Notes: generated from the letters alone by a model not told the origin. Numbered from the stretch's first letter, positions 1-8,612 are shown. The stretch is 16,584 nt of DNA from Candidatus Competibacteraceae bacterium (GCA_012032855.1 JAAUQA010000015.1:1-16584); one strand, 5' to 3'. Program-made: numbers and translations.

Positions 1-1273
1 AGCACAATTAGAGTATTGGCGCCGGAATCTTCGCCCACTGTGGCTGAATCGTTGACCGCCTCGGGCGGATCATCGACGCCGTCAATCGTGATCGTAACCG
101 TGGCTATTGCCGTGCCGCCTTGGCCGTCACTGAGGGTGTATTCGAAGCTGTCTTCCCCTGGCTCACTGGGAGGGGGAGCGAGTGCCTCGAATTGGCCGTT
201 GGGGTTGTAGTCAAGCTGCCGTCTGTGCGTATCGTTAGTAGTGCACCGGAGGGCAGCGGGAAGGCGACGTTAGCCGTGAAGGGGACATTGTTGACTTGGC
301 TGACGCTCAGTGGGTCATTGTCTGGGTCCTCGTCAATGCCGAGGCCGTTATCCGCGAGCACATTACCGCTGACGGGGTTGTCTTCATCGGTGGTAAAACT
401 ATCATCTTGCGCGACCGGCGGTTCATTGAGCTCTAGGTGCATGGCATCAATGGGCCGGGTGAAACCGGCCATCGAGCCGTCGAAGAAGACATTTAAGGCG
501 GTACAGGCTGAGTTAGTGCCGAAGCTGGGCTGCTGGCAGAGCAGGAGGTCCTCATTCGTGCCGGTGACGCCGCCCTGGACCGAGAATCCGCCCTTGGTGC
601 TCAGATAGAGATCATTGTTGTTGGGATCAAGCCAAAGACCGGCAATGTTTTCCGTGGAGCGGCTCAGCCCGATGTCTGAGCCATCCAGGTACAGTTCCCA
701 CGAGCCGGCGGTGTTGGCCCCAAAGCTCAATGCGTTGAAAATAAACAAGTCCTGCGGTAGGCCAAACAGAGGGTTGGCAAAGAACCACCCCTGGGTGCTG
801 ACGACTAGGCGACCATCGGGGCTGAAACCGATGGCATCCAGATATTCGAAGTACCAGTTTAAACCGACGTCGGAGCCGTCAAAGAACCATTCGAAACTAC
901 CGGCAGTTGTGGTCCCTAGACTGGTAGGGATAAAGCGGATGATGTCGGTGCCGTCTACCCAACCCAGTGCGCTAATGAATTGCGGGTTTTCCAGACTAAG
1001 CAGGAGATTGCCGTCGTCTTCGAGATGAAAAGCGTTGATGTCATTAAAACCCAGGCCGACATCGGAACCGTCAAAATATAGTGTCCAGGTGTCGGTGGTG
1101 TCATCGTAACGCAGAATGTCTTCATTGCTGAAGGTTACACCGCCAACACTGCTTGGCTGATTGAAAATGCCAAAGGTATAGACCGAGCCGGGACTGATAA
1201 AGATGAGGTCTGCTCGCACCGGGTTGAGCGCTGTGGCCAACAACAGGCCAAAGAGGAGGGTTATGCGCTTCAT
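1..1273 (-). CDS. Exported repeat protein with four DGSDVGL-type repeats and cadherin/Ig-like tandem domains; partial, frameshifted
   Basis: The protein starts with a signal peptide (MKRITLLFGLLLATALNPVRA), so it should be exported. GGGAG lies about 8 bases before the ATG at 1273. Residues about 60-285 hold four imperfect repeats centred on (F/L)DGS(D/M)(V/I/A)G(L/F), with the DGS at residues 68, 132, 197 and 265, a period of 64-68 residues. From residue about 285 a cadherin/Ig-like tandem domain begins (PPVAQDDSFTTDEDNPVSGNV), rich in Asp as in calcium-binding surface proteins. Near base 210 the frame breaks. One added base restores (DGSLTYNPNGQF) and keeps the frame open to base 1 through EDSFEYTLSDGQGG and a second repeat start (DDPPEAVNDSATVGEDSG), so the gene continues beyond the left edge. 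It follows the HEAT-repeat gene by 33 bases and is probably cotranscribed with it. A role in adhesion or surface structure is inference; the exact function is unknown. Confidence 0.7.
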
Positions 1274-1306
1274 AGTGAATTCTCCCTGCGCTGCGAGCGG
1301 TTGGGG

Positions 1307-2371
1307 TTAGCGATCGTTAGTATTGAATTCGGCCAGTAGGTCCAGCGCCTGCTCTCTGACCATGGGATCCGCATCGTGTAGTGCTCGGTTGAGCAGTCCC
1401 TGTGCATCGGTCTGGCCACTGGTGACGAGTAATGCCAGCGCTCTCAGGCGCAGCTCCGGTTGCGGATCGTTCAGTGCCATGGCGGTGACTGCCTCTAGTG
1501 GCGGTGGGTAGCGACTCGCAAGTTCGTTGACGGTTTCCAATGCCATTCCCCGCACGTCTGGGTGCGCATCTCCCAGCGCGGTGGTGGCAGTGCCGATGAG
1601 GGTTTCGCTATGTGCCTTACTCAGCAACGCCAATTCCGTTTCCCGGGTCGCTGTCGATGACGTTTGCGCGAGGCTGTGGTATGCCTCCTGCCCCAGTTCA
1701 TTAAGTAACGCTAGAGCGTTCATGCGCACGACCGGGTCGGGATCGCTAGCAGCGACTTCGCTGAGCAGGCTTAACGGCAACCACTGAGCGAGTGCTGAAA
1801 AATTCGCCAAAACAGCCTCACGGGTTTGGGGGTCGGCGCTCTTGATGGCTTCGAGTAAGCCGGCTAGATCGTGCTCAGCGATGAGTTGCAGGGCAGCGGC
1901 ACGCGCTTCGAGATTGGTGGTAGCCCACAAGGCTTGCAGTAACGCTTCCGCTCCAGAAGACGTCGGATTGTCCAGGGTGGAGGTTGCCGTATCGTTTTGT
2001 TTAGGTGGGGCGGTGAAGTCCTGCTTCAGGACATGGATCGTGGCGATCCCAGAGCCGCCTTGCTCGCGTTGTTCATTAATCAATACGTAGCTGTGATCGT
2101 TCAGCAGGCGTTTGAGAGCTGCACGCAGGGGCAAATCGTCGAATTCGGCTGTGATTTCGGCGTCGGCGCTGGCCGGATGGACAAACACGGCGATACCGCT
2201 TTGGCGGCCAAGTTCGGTCAGTACCGCCGCCAGTGGAGTTCGTTCTAGGCGAGCACTAAGAGTGTTGGTGTCAGCCGAGTGGGTGATCGCAGGGATGGGT
2301 TGCGCTGCTTCGCTAGCGGCTCCCGATAACAGGAGTAACACCGATAATATGCGGGTCATGATAGGGCGCAT
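1307..2371 (-). CDS. Exported protein with STN-like domain and C-terminal HEAT repeats
   Basis: A 354-residue protein with an N-terminal signal peptide (TRILSVLLLLSGAASEAAQ). Residues about 37-100 resemble the STN domain of secretins and TonB-dependent receptors: short strand, LAAVLTELGRQSGIAVFV, then LRAALKRLLNDHSYVLI. After a Thr/Pro-rich linker (about 115-140), residues 145-354 form helical HEAT-like repeats with the D-P-x-V-R-x-x-A-L pattern, clearest at about 211 (DPDPVVRMNALALL), 268, 302 and 333. The start at 2371 is preferred over the in-frame ATG at 2359 because AGGA lies about 7 bases upstream of it. No enzyme motif is seen. STN domains usually sit in the periplasm and bind protein partners, and HEAT repeats are scaffolds, so a periplasmic scaffold is inferred. 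The repeat-protein gene follows 33 bases downstream and may encode its partner or cargo. Confidence 0.75.
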   Translation of the reverse strand: MRPIMTRILSVLLLLSGAASEAAQPIPAITHSADTNTLSARLERTPLAAVLTELGRQSGIAVFVHPASADAEITAEFDDLPLRAALKRLLNDHSYVLINEQREQGGSGIATIHVLKQDFTAPPKQNDTATSTLDNPTSSGAEALLQALWATTNLEARAAALQLIAEHDLAGLLEAIKSADPQTREAVLANFSALAQWLPLSLLSEVAASDPDPVVRMNALALLNELGQEAYHSLAQTSSTATRETELALLSKAHSETLIGTATTALGDAHPDVRGMALETVNELASRYPPPLEAVTAMALNDPQPELRLRALALLVTSGQTDAQGLLNRALHDADPMVREQALDLLAEFNTNDR

Positions 2372-2556
2372 GGGAGTTTCCTTTGGTAGAGCAATTCTTT
2401 AGACTGGTTACTCGTCGATCCGTCGCTATGATCTGTTCCCAGTGCTACTGAGGCTAAGTAGCTACTCTGACTCTATAATAAACCGTTGAATCAACCATAG
2501 AACCTGTTTTGGGTTTTGTCCAAACATTCTTAAAATAATCTATCTGTTGATGCCGC

Positions 2557-3159
2557 TTATCCCAACACCGCCACCCCCTCATTCTCCAGCATGCGTACCA
2601 ACCGAATCAGCGGCAACCCAATCAAACTGTTGGGATCATCCCCGCACAACCGTTCGAATAGCGCAATACCCAAGCCCTCGGCTTTAAAACTACCGGCGCA
2701 TTGGTATGGTTGTTCCCGACGCAAATACGCTTCGATTTGATGCGGCTGCAATTGCCGAAAAACCACTTGGAACGGCACCGTATCAAGCTGGATTCGATCA
2801 CTGTCGCTATCCAACAGGCAAAGCCCAGTTTGAAAGGTCACGGTGTGCCCAGCCGCGCGAGACAATTGTTCCACGGCGCGGTCGTGAGTTCCCGGTTTTC
2901 CTAAGATATCATCGCCTAATACCGCAACCTGATCTGAACCGATGATTAAGGCACCGGGTTCGTGTCGGGCAACCGCACGGGCTTTGCTTTCAGCAAGCCG
3001 GGCGACTAATGCTATGGCATCCTCCCCTGGCAAACGGCTTTCGTCCGTATCGGGGGCGCGGGTTTCAAATGGCAGACCTAACCGGGTCAGTAAATCTCGA
3101 CGGAAGGGGGAGGTGGAAGCCAGTATCAACCGGCGGCCATCAGCTAATTGCTTAGACAT
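2557..3159 (-). CDS. yceF: Maf/YceF family nucleotide pyrophosphatase (7-methyl-GTP pyrophosphatase type)
   Basis: A 200-residue Maf-family protein. These enzymes hydrolyse modified nucleoside triphosphates to the monophosphate and pyrophosphate in the cytoplasm; the YceF branch prefers 7-methyl-GTP. Visible family motifs are LILASTSPFRRDLL near the N-terminus (the P-loop-like segment with the Arg pair), TDESR, the IIGSDQV segment carrying the conserved catalytic Asp, the GSFKAEGLGI segment and DPNSLIGLPL near the C-terminus. Length and motifs match E. coli YceF closely. It is transcribed away from yceD, the usual arrangement beside the yceD-rpmF-plsX block. The Shine-Dalgarno sequence is weak (AGG about 8 bases before the ATG). 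The YceF rather than YhdE assignment rests on resemblance and genome context. Confidence 0.93.
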   Translation of the reverse strand: MSKQLADGRRLILASTSPFRRDLLTRLGLPFETRAPDTDESRLPGEDAIALVARLAESKARAVARHEPGALIIGSDQVAVLGDDILGKPGTHDRAVEQLSRAAGHTVTFQTGLCLLDSDSDRIQLDTVPFQVVFRQLQPHQIEAYLRREQPYQCAGSFKAEGLGIALFERLCGDDPNSLIGLPLIRLVRMLENEGVAVLG

Positions 3160-3190
3160 GCGGGAAACCTAGTCTCGAAAAGCACCAACC

Positions 3191-3217
3191 CACAGGGTAT
3201 CTCATCGAATCCCTGTG
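3191..3217. promoter_or_regulatory. Inverted repeat CACAGGG-N13-CCCTGTG, possible operator
   Basis: Perfect 7-base arms at 3191-3197 and 3211-3217 are centred 20 bases apart, about two helical turns, the spacing expected for a dimeric regulator on one DNA face. The element sits between the divergent yceF and yceD genes, about 16 bases upstream of the yceD -35 box. It could also be a chance inverted repeat or a weak RNA hairpin in the yceF leader. No regulator is identified. Confidence 0.3.
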
Positions 3218-3233
3218 CTCGAATGGCAAAATT

Positions 3234-3262
3234 TTGACATAACTATTAGGTAAATATATTAT
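3234..3262 (+). promoter_or_regulatory. Sigma70 promoter for yceD-rpmF
   Basis: TTGACA (3234-3239, perfect -35) and TATTAT (3257-3262, -10) are separated by exactly 17 bases, close to the sigma70 consensus. Initiation is expected near 3268-3270, only about 3-5 bases before the yceD ATG at 3273. This makes the transcript nearly leaderless. Confidence 0.75.
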
Positions 3263-3272
3263 CTCGTCCCTT

Positions 3273-3815
3273 ATGCAGGCGCGTCCACCCAATAGAATCG
3301 ATCCGTGGAACTTAGCCGCTAAAGGCGTGCAGTGGCAAGGTGAATTACCTTTAGCCGGTATGCAACGTCTGAGCGCGATGCTGAGAAAATCAGACGGCAT
3401 GGTTACAGTGAGTCTACAAGGTGGCGTGGATGATCAGAAAGTGCATTTCATTAGCGGACGTGTGCAAACGCGGATTGAATTGGTCTGTCAGCGTTGCCTC
3501 GGGCCACTGCAATTGCCTTTAACCATAGACCTGCGCTTGGGGTTGGTAAGAAGCGCATCACAAACCGGCACTTTACCGCCTGAATATGATCCGTTGGTGA
3601 CGCCCGAGAAAGACATTGCGGTGTCCGACCTGGTAGAAGATGAATTGATTCTGGCAGTGCCCTTTGCGCCCATGCACGATGAGACTCCAGCTTGTCGAAC
3701 GTTGAACACGTCGTCGGCCGGCGAGATCCCGGGCGAGACTCGGCTGGCGAAGACAACCCAGCCTTTTGCAGCGCTTTCCACGTTGTTGGCAAAGAAGCGT
3801 AATCCTAAGGAGTGA
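3273..3815 (+). CDS. yceD: YceD family protein (DUF177), 23S rRNA accumulation protein
   Basis: A 180-residue YceD/DUF177 protein. In E. coli the family is linked to 23S rRNA accumulation and is co-encoded with ribosomal protein L32. Recognisable parts are the N-terminal IDPWNLAAKGVQWQGELPL segment, the conserved CQRC pair (Cys72, Cys75) followed by LGPLQLPL, the acidic VEDELILAVPFAPMHD block, and the C-terminal PFAALSTLLAKKR. The ATG at 3273 gives an N-terminus aligning with E. coli YceD from residue 1. An in-frame TAA at 3240-3242 excludes a longer ordinary start. There is no Shine-Dalgarno sequence and almost no 5' leader downstream of the promoter at 3234-3262. rpmF follows after 7 bases. 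Confidence 0.93.
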   Translation: MQARPPNRIDPWNLAAKGVQWQGELPLAGMQRLSAMLRKSDGMVTVSLQGGVDDQKVHFISGRVQTRIELVCQRCLGPLQLPLTIDLRLGLVRSASQTGTLPPEYDPLVTPEKDIAVSDLVEDELILAVPFAPMHDETPACRTLNTSSAGEIPGETRLAKTTQPFAALSTLLAKKRNPKE

Positions 3816-3822
3816 CTGACTC

Positions 3823-4014
3823 ATGGCTGTACAACAAAACCGTAAAACCCGATCCAAACGCGGCATGCGCCGCTCTCACGATGGGCTTAAAGCACCGGCC
3901 TTATCGGTCGATCCCACCTCCGGTGAAACGCACTTACGGCATCATATTACCCCGGATGGCTATTATCGGGGACGTCGGGTGATTGCTGCCCAGCAAGTGC
4001 CCGAAGAAGAATGA
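3823..4014 (+). CDS. rpmF: 50S ribosomal protein L32
   Basis: A 63-residue basic protein starting [20 protein letters not shown], the diagnostic N-terminus of gammaproteobacterial L32, followed by [15 protein letters not shown]. It is a structural protein of the large ribosomal subunit. TAAGGAG at 3806-3812 is a strong ribosome-binding site that overlaps the end of yceD, indicating cotranscription. L32 of this branch lacks the zinc-binding cysteines found in some bacteria, and none are present here. Confidence 0.97.
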   Translation: MAVQQNRKTRSKRGMRRSHDGLKAPALSVDPTSGETHLRHHITPDGYYRGRRVIAAQQVPEEE

Positions 4015-4114
4015 GCGCACGCGTAACAATCAATCTATCATAGCTAATCCACCCGCCCGGTAGAGATGGCGCCCATCCCGGCGTCGCGATAATCAACCCT
4101 CTAATTAATCCCTA

Positions 4115-5119
4115 ATGACCAGTTCATCGAAGTGGCCGGTGACCATCGCATTGGATGCGATGGGCGGAGACATCGGCCCTGATGCCGTTATCCCTGCTGC
4201 GCTCAGTATTTTGGATGAGACTGATGTCAAGCTCATTTTGGTTGGCCAAGAGAACGCCTTGGCAGCTAAACTGAAGTCGTCCGAGATCGCTGATCATCCC
4301 CGGCTCTTCATCCACCACGCTGCGCAGACCGTGGATATGAACGATCTGCCTTCCCAAGCATTGCGATTCAAGAAAGACTCTTCAATGCGGGTGGCTATTA
4401 ATCTGGTCAAAAGCGGGGAAGCCGACGCCTGCGTCAGTGCCGGGAATACCGGCGCGCTGATGGCTACCGCCCGATTCGTCTTAAAAACCCTGCCCGGCAT
4501 TGACCGCCCCGCCATCTGCACCACTATTCCATCGCGTCGGGGACATACCCATGTATTGGATTTAGGCGCCAATGTGGACAGCAAAGCCGATCATTTACTG
4601 CAATTCGCTGTCATGGGTTCCGTATTGGCCAGCGCGGTCGATAACATCGAAGCGCCTCGGGTAGCCTTGCTGAATATCGGTGAAGAGGAAATCAAAGGTA
4701 ACGAGCAGGTCAAACAAGCTGCTTCCCTGCTCAGCGCCAGCGATCTCAATTATGTCGGATTCGTGGAAGGGGACGGGATTTTTCTGGAAGATGTGGATGT
4801 CGTGGTTTGCGATGGCTTCGTGGGCAATGTCGCTTTAAAGACCAGCGAAGGCGTCGCCCGATTGATCCACCTCTACATGACGCAAGAATTCAAGCGCAAT
4901 GCGTTGACTCGACTGGCGGGTTTAGCGGCTTTACCGGTATTGCGGGCGCTGACCCGCAAAATCGACCCCAGGCGGTATAATGGCGCCAGTCTGCTAGGCT
5001 TACAGGGAACTGTCATTAAAAGCCACGGCGGTGCCGATGCGTTGGCGTTTGCTAACGCCATCAAGATTGCCATGTTGGAAGTTGAGAAAGCTGTTCCGCA
5101 GCGAATCGACAACATTTGA
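4115..5119 (+). CDS. plsX: Phosphate acyltransferase PlsX
   Basis: A 334-residue PlsX, which converts acyl-ACP and phosphate to acyl-phosphate, the donor used by PlsY in phospholipid synthesis; it acts at the membrane surface. Seen in the sequence: [13 protein letters not shown] at the N-terminus, [77 protein letters not shown] and a C-terminal [19 protein letters not shown]. Neither the ATG at 4115 nor the in-frame GTG at 4139 has a clear Shine-Dalgarno sequence; I keep the ATG. A 100-base gap separates it from rpmF with no obvious promoter. fabH follows after 28 bases. Confidence 0.96.
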   Translation: MTSSSKWPVTIALDAMGGDIGPDAVIPAALSILDETDVKLILVGQENALAAKLKSSEIADHPRLFIHHAAQTVDMNDLPSQALRFKKDSSMRVAINLVKSGEADACVSAGNTGALMATARFVLKTLPGIDRPAICTTIPSRRGHTHVLDLGANVDSKADHLLQFAVMGSVLASAVDNIEAPRVALLNIGEEEIKGNEQVKQAASLLSASDLNYVGFVEGDGIFLEDVDVVVCDGFVGNVALKTSEGVARLIHLYMTQEFKRNALTRLAGLAALPVLRALTRKIDPRRYNGASLLGLQGTVIKSHGGADALAFANAIKIAMLEVEKAVPQRIDNI

Positions 5120-5147
5120 CCGCCCTGCACATGCAAAGGCAAGCACT

Positions 5148-6116
5148 TTGAACTATGCACGCATCGTGGGCACCGGCGGGTATCTGCCGGAAACGGTGTT
5201 GACCAACGCAGAACTGGAACGGCGCGTTAACACCTCAACCCACTGGATACTCGAACGGACCGGGATCGAACAACGTCATGTCGCCGCGCCGGGGGAGACG
5301 ACCTGCGATCTGGCTGAAAACGCCTCACGGCGTGCCATTGAAGCTGCGGACATTGATCCCGCCACACTCGATCTGATTATCGTCGCCACTACCACTCCCG
5401 ATCACATCTTTCCCAGCGTCGCCACGCAATTGCAACATCGTTTGGGCCATTACGGCAGCGCTGCGTTCGATGTACAAGCTGTGTGCACCGGGTTTGTCTA
5501 CGCGCTGAGCATTGCCGATCAATTCGTGCGCGCCGGTAACTCTCGCTGCGCATTGGTGGTGGGTGCGGAAACCTTCACCCGGATTATCGACTGGCAGGAT
5601 CGGGGCACCTGCATTTTATTCGGTGATGGTGCCGGCGCGGTGGTTGTGCAGGCTGCTGCAGAGCCGGGCATCCTGTCATCGCATTTACATGCCGATGGTC
5701 GTCATAAGCACTTGCTCTGGGTGCCGGCCGGTGTGTCTACAGGATACGAACACACTCGGCAGAATGCCGCTTACGTCGAGATGCGCGGCAGCGAAGTATT
5801 CAAAGTCGCCGTCAATACCCTGGCCCGCAGTGTCCAAGAGGCTCTGGAAAGCAATCGGCTGAGCATTGACGACATCGATTGGCTGATTCCTCATCAAGCC
5901 AATGAACGTATTCTCTTGGCAACAGCGAAAAAGATCGGGTTGCCTTTGGAGCGGGTCGTTATGACGGTGCAAACCCATGCTAATACCTCAGCGGCGTCGG
6001 TGCCCTTGGCTTTAGATGTGGCAGTACGTGACGGGCGCATTCAGCGTGGTCAGACCCTGTTGTTGGAAGCCTTTGGCGGTGGGTTTACTTGGGGTACTGT
6101 GGTGCTTCGTTACTGA
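5148..6116 (+). CDS. fabH: Beta-ketoacyl-ACP synthase III (FabH)
   Basis: A 322-residue condensing enzyme that starts fatty acid synthesis by joining acetyl-CoA to malonyl-ACP. The catalytic triad is present: Cys113 in DVQAVCTGF, His249 in IPHQANERI and Asn279 in HANTSAAS. The C-terminal [12 protein letters not shown] is typical. The frame is open further upstream (from 5031, inside plsX), but the family N-terminus ([13 protein letters not shown]) points to the TTG at 5148, preceded by AAAGG at 5135-5139. The ATGs at 5131 and 5154 are out of frame. fabG follows after only 10 bases, with no fabD in between. Confidence 0.95.
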   Translation: MNYARIVGTGGYLPETVLTNAELERRVNTSTHWILERTGIEQRHVAAPGETTCDLAENASRRAIEAADIDPATLDLIIVATTTPDHIFPSVATQLQHRLGHYGSAAFDVQAVCTGFVYALSIADQFVRAGNSRCALVVGAETFTRIIDWQDRGTCILFGDGAGAVVVQAAAEPGILSSHLHADGRHKHLLWVPAGVSTGYEHTRQNAAYVEMRGSEVFKVAVNTLARSVQEALESNRLSIDDIDWLIPHQANERILLATAKKIGLPLERVVMTVQTHANTSAASVPLALDVAVRDGRIQRGQTLLLEAFGGGFTWGTVVLRY

Positions 6117-6126
6117 AGGTGGGATT

Positions 6127-6869
6127 ATGAATTTGCAAGGTAATACCGCGTTAGTCACCGGCGCCAGCCGTGGCATCGGTCAAGCGATTGCGCGAGAGTT
6201 GGGTCAGCGCGGTGCGGTGGTGATCGGCACGGCGACTACCGATGCCGGCGCTGAAGGCATTAGTCAAGACTTGCAGGATCACGATATACAAGGTCGGGGA
6301 ATGACCCTGGATGTGACTTTACCTGAGTCGGTGGATGCGGTCATTAGCGCGATTACGGGTGAGTTCGGCAACCCCGGCATTTGGTCAATAACGCCGGCAT
6401 CACCCGCGATAATCTGTTGCTGCGCATCAAAGAAGACGACTGGGAACAGGTTATCAATGCCGATCTCAGCTCGGTTTATCGACTCAGCAAAGCGGTGTTG
6501 CGTGGCATGATGAAGGCTCGCGGCGGGCGGATCATCAATATCACCTCGGTGATCGGTGTGATCGGTAACAGCGGCCAAACCAATTATGCGGCAGCCAAAG
6601 CCGGAATCATCGGGTTTACCAAATCGCTGGCGCGGGAAATCGGGTCCCGGGGGATTACGGTCAATGCCGTCGCGCCGGGCTTTATCGATACCGATATGAC
6701 CCGCACCTTACCTGAGGCGCAGCGCGCCGCATTAATTCAGCAAATTCCCCTGGAGCGACTGGGGGACATTCAGGATGTAGCCCATGCCGTTGCATTTTTG
6801 GCGTCCAAGGAGGCCGCTTACATTACTGGTGAAACCTTGCACGTCAACGGCGGGTTATATATGAGCTAA
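6127..6869 (+). CDS. fabG: 3-oxoacyl-ACP reductase FabG (frameshifted)
   Basis: An NADPH-dependent short-chain dehydrogenase that reduces 3-ketoacyl-ACP in fatty acid elongation. The N-terminal half carries the Rossmann motif TGASRGIGQA (residues 11-20). The second half, in another frame, carries NNAGITRD, the catalytic Ser141, Tyr154 and Lys158 (NITSVIG ... NYAAAKAG), the PGFIDTDMT loop and a C-terminal HVNGGLYMS. The frames meet at the TTT at 6380-6382: adding one T gives GNPGILVNNAG and a normal 247-residue FabG. As written, the first frame ends at 6510 after missense residues. FabG is normally essential, so a sequence error is likelier than a pseudogene. GAAGGTGGG before the ATG serves as ribosome-binding site. 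Confidence 0.92.
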
Positions 6870-7034
6870 GCTGTACTCATGCTGAGCGCGCATCCATTCT
6901 CGTTCTCCGCATTGAGCATTGTTTAACAACGGTTTTTTAGCTCTTTGGTGATTTTTTACGGTGGAATACCGAGTGTGTTTTACATACAATAGTCGTGGCA
7001 GTGCCCGGCTTTACTTGCGAGGAATTAAACAATC

Positions 7035-7280
7035 ATGAGCAATATCGAAGAACGCGTCAAAAAAATCATTATCGAACAATTGGGTGTCAAACCTGAGCAG
7101 GTCACCAATGACGCCTCTTTTGTCGAGGATCTCGGCGCCGATTCGCTGGACACTGTTGAATTGGTCATGGCGTTGGAAGAAGAATTCGAATGTGAAATAC
7201 CCGATGAGGACGCCGAGAAAATCACCACGGTGCAACAGGCGATCGACTATATCACCAAGCATTTGAGTGACCAGAAATAG
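7035..7280 (+). CDS. acpP: Acyl carrier protein
   Basis: An 81-residue acidic protein with the phosphopantetheine attachment motif [18 protein letters not shown]; Ser37 is the modification site. It carries growing acyl chains between Fab enzymes and to PlsX. GAGGAA lies about 10 bases before the ATG. The 165-base gap from fabG contains a TACAAT (-10-like, 6985-6990) without a good -35 box, so a separate acpP promoter is possible but not shown. Two palindromes follow the stop codon. Confidence 0.98.
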   Translation: MSNIEERVKKIIIEQLGVKPEQVTNDASFVEDLGADSLDTVELVMALEEEFECEIPDEDAEKITTVQQAIDYITKHLSDQK

Positions 7281-7293
7281 CCTGCACTTCCCT

Positions 7294-7305
7294 TGCCGAT
7301 CGGCA
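7294..7305. repeat. 12-base perfect palindrome downstream of acpP
   Basis: TGCCGATCGGCA is a perfect palindrome 14 bases after the acpP stop codon and 11 bases upstream of a longer palindrome. It may be the first of two stem-loops in the acpP-fabF spacer; on its own the loop would be tight. No T-tract follows. Confidence 0.5.
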
Positions 7306-7316
7306 GACCCCGGCCG

Positions 7317-7342
7317 CGACTAGCCGGTTAACCGGCTAGTCG
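7317..7342. repeat. 26-base perfect palindrome between acpP and fabF
   Basis: CGACTAGCCGGTT at 7317-7329 is followed directly by its exact reverse complement at 7330-7342. In RNA it would fold into a stable GC-rich hairpin, about 11 base pairs with a small loop. The bases after it (TGCCGAACAG) are not a T-tract, so a classical intrinsic terminator is unlikely. A partial attenuator, mRNA 3'-end stabiliser or processing site that sets acpP above fabF expression fits the position. A DNA-binding site is also possible. Confidence 0.7.
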
Positions 7343-7370
7343 TGCCGAACAGTTAAAGAGGACATAGGTT

Positions 7371-8612
7371 TTGATCGGAAAACGCGTTGTCGTGACAGGG
7401 ATGGGCCTCGTCTCGCCAGTGGGTAACGATGTAGAAACCGCATGGCGGGCGATTCTGGCCGGTCAAAGCGGGGCAGGGCCGATTACCGCCTTCGACGCGA
7501 GTCAATTTCCAGTGCGTTTTGCCGCCGCCGTCAAGGATTTCGACGTCGAACAGTACATACCGCGCAAGGAAGCTAAGAAGATGGATGCATTCATCCACTA
7601 TGGCATTGCCGCTTCCATACAGGCGATCCAGGATGCCGGGTTAGAGATTAACGATAATAACGCCGACCGCATCGGCACCTTTATCGGTTCGGGTATCGGC
7701 GGATTACCGGGCATTGAAGACGGTCATGCCGCCTACCTCAGAGGGGGACCGCGCAAAATTACTCCCTTTTATGTTCCCCGCAGCATTATCAATATGATCT
7801 CCGGCAATTTGTCGATTATGTACGGTATCAAAGGACCCAACCTGGCGGTGGTCACCGCCTGTACTACAGGTACCCATTCCATCGGACTAGCCGCACGCCT
7901 GATCGGTTATGGCGACGCCGATGTAATGCTAGCCGGCGGAGCGGAAATGTCGATCACACCCACCGGAATTGGCGGTTTCGCCGCCGCTCGGGCGCTTTCC
8001 TCCCGCAACGACGATCCCGAGCGGGCCAGTCGGCCCTGGGATCGTGACCGGGATGGTTTCGTCCTGGGTGATGGAGCCGGCGTCGTGGTGCTGGAAGAGT
8101 ATGAACATGCCAAACGACGCGGTGCGCATATCCATGCGGAATTAGTCGGGTTCGGTATGAGCGGAGACGCCTACCACATGACCTTACCTTGTGAGGACGG
8201 TGACGGCGCGCGGCGCTGCATGGACAACGCCCTGCGGGATGCCGGACTGAATCCGACCGCAGTGGATTACATCAACGCACACGGCACTTCAACGCTATCC
8301 GGTGATCAAGCTGAGAGCGATGCTGTCAAAGCCACCTTCGGTGATCACGCCCGCCGACTTGCAATGAGTTCCAGCAAATCCATGACCGGCCACCTGTTGG
8401 GCGCTGCCGGTGGGGTGGAGGCAATATTCTCGATATTGTCCATTCGCGACCAAATCGCGCCTCCAACCATCAATTTGGATAGCCCCGATCCGTCATGCGA
8501 CCTGGATTATGTGCCTCATCAGGCCCGCGAAATGAACATCCAGGTTGCCTTGTCTAACTCCTTCGGTTTTGGCGGCACCAACGGCACAGTCATTTTCCGC
8601 AAGCCGGATTAA
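7371..8612 (+). CDS. fabF: Beta-ketoacyl-ACP synthase II (FabF)
   Basis: A 413-residue elongating condensing enzyme using malonyl-ACP. It begins [17 protein letters not shown]. The catalytic Cys164 lies in [10 protein letters not shown], His304 in NAHGTST, Lys336 and His341 in [15 protein letters not shown], and the C-terminal glycine-rich loop is [10 protein letters not shown], all typical of FabF. The start is TTG at 7371, preceded by AAAGAGGA around 7355-7362. No ATG lies nearby in frame with the conserved N-terminus. mltG follows after 33 bases; pabC, which E. coli carries between the two, is absent. Confidence 0.96.
   Translation: MIGKRVVVTGMGLVSPVGNDVETAWRAILAGQSGAGPITAFDASQFPVRFAAAVKDFDVEQYIPRKEAKKMDAFIHYGIAASIQAIQDAGLEINDNNADRIGTFIGSGIGGLPGIEDGHAAYLRGGPRKITPFYVPRSIINMISGNLSIMYGIKGPNLAVVTACTTGTHSIGLAARLIGYGDADVMLAGGAEMSITPTGIGGFAAARALSSRNDDPERASRPWDRDRDGFVLGDGAGVVVLEEYEHAKRRGAHIHAELVGFGMSGDAYHMTLPCEDGDGARRCMDNALRDAGLNPTAVDYINAHGTSTLSGDQAESDAVKATFGDHARRLAMSSSKSMTGHLLGAAGGVEAIFSILSIRDQIAPPTINLDSPDPSCDLDYVPHQAREMNIQVALSNSFGFGGTNGTVIFRKPD

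Noticed and set aside
120..608. Open frame on the plus strand opposite the repeat protein, and other long antisense frames such as those at 3451-3792, 14552-14920 and 15295-15729
   Set aside because: They lie opposite clearly conserved proteins, lack ribosome-binding sites and show no recognisable domain; they are shadows of real genes.
2460..2520. Promoter for the STN-HEAT gene around a TATTAT-like sequence on the minus strand
   Set aside because: No acceptable -35 box is found at 16-18 bases; the match is no better than chance in AT-rich spacer.
6127..6869. Programmed ribosomal frameshift in fabG (and similar breaks elsewhere)
   Set aside because: The sites lack a slippery heptamer with a downstream structure, the genes are unrelated, and the same one-base loss recurs in seven genes, which fits sequence error much better.
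6905..6940. Possible terminator between fabG and acpP (TTGTTTAACAA followed by GGTTTTTTAG)
   Set aside because: The inverted repeat leaves a one-base loop and short AT-rich arms, so no stable hairpin forms before the T-run.
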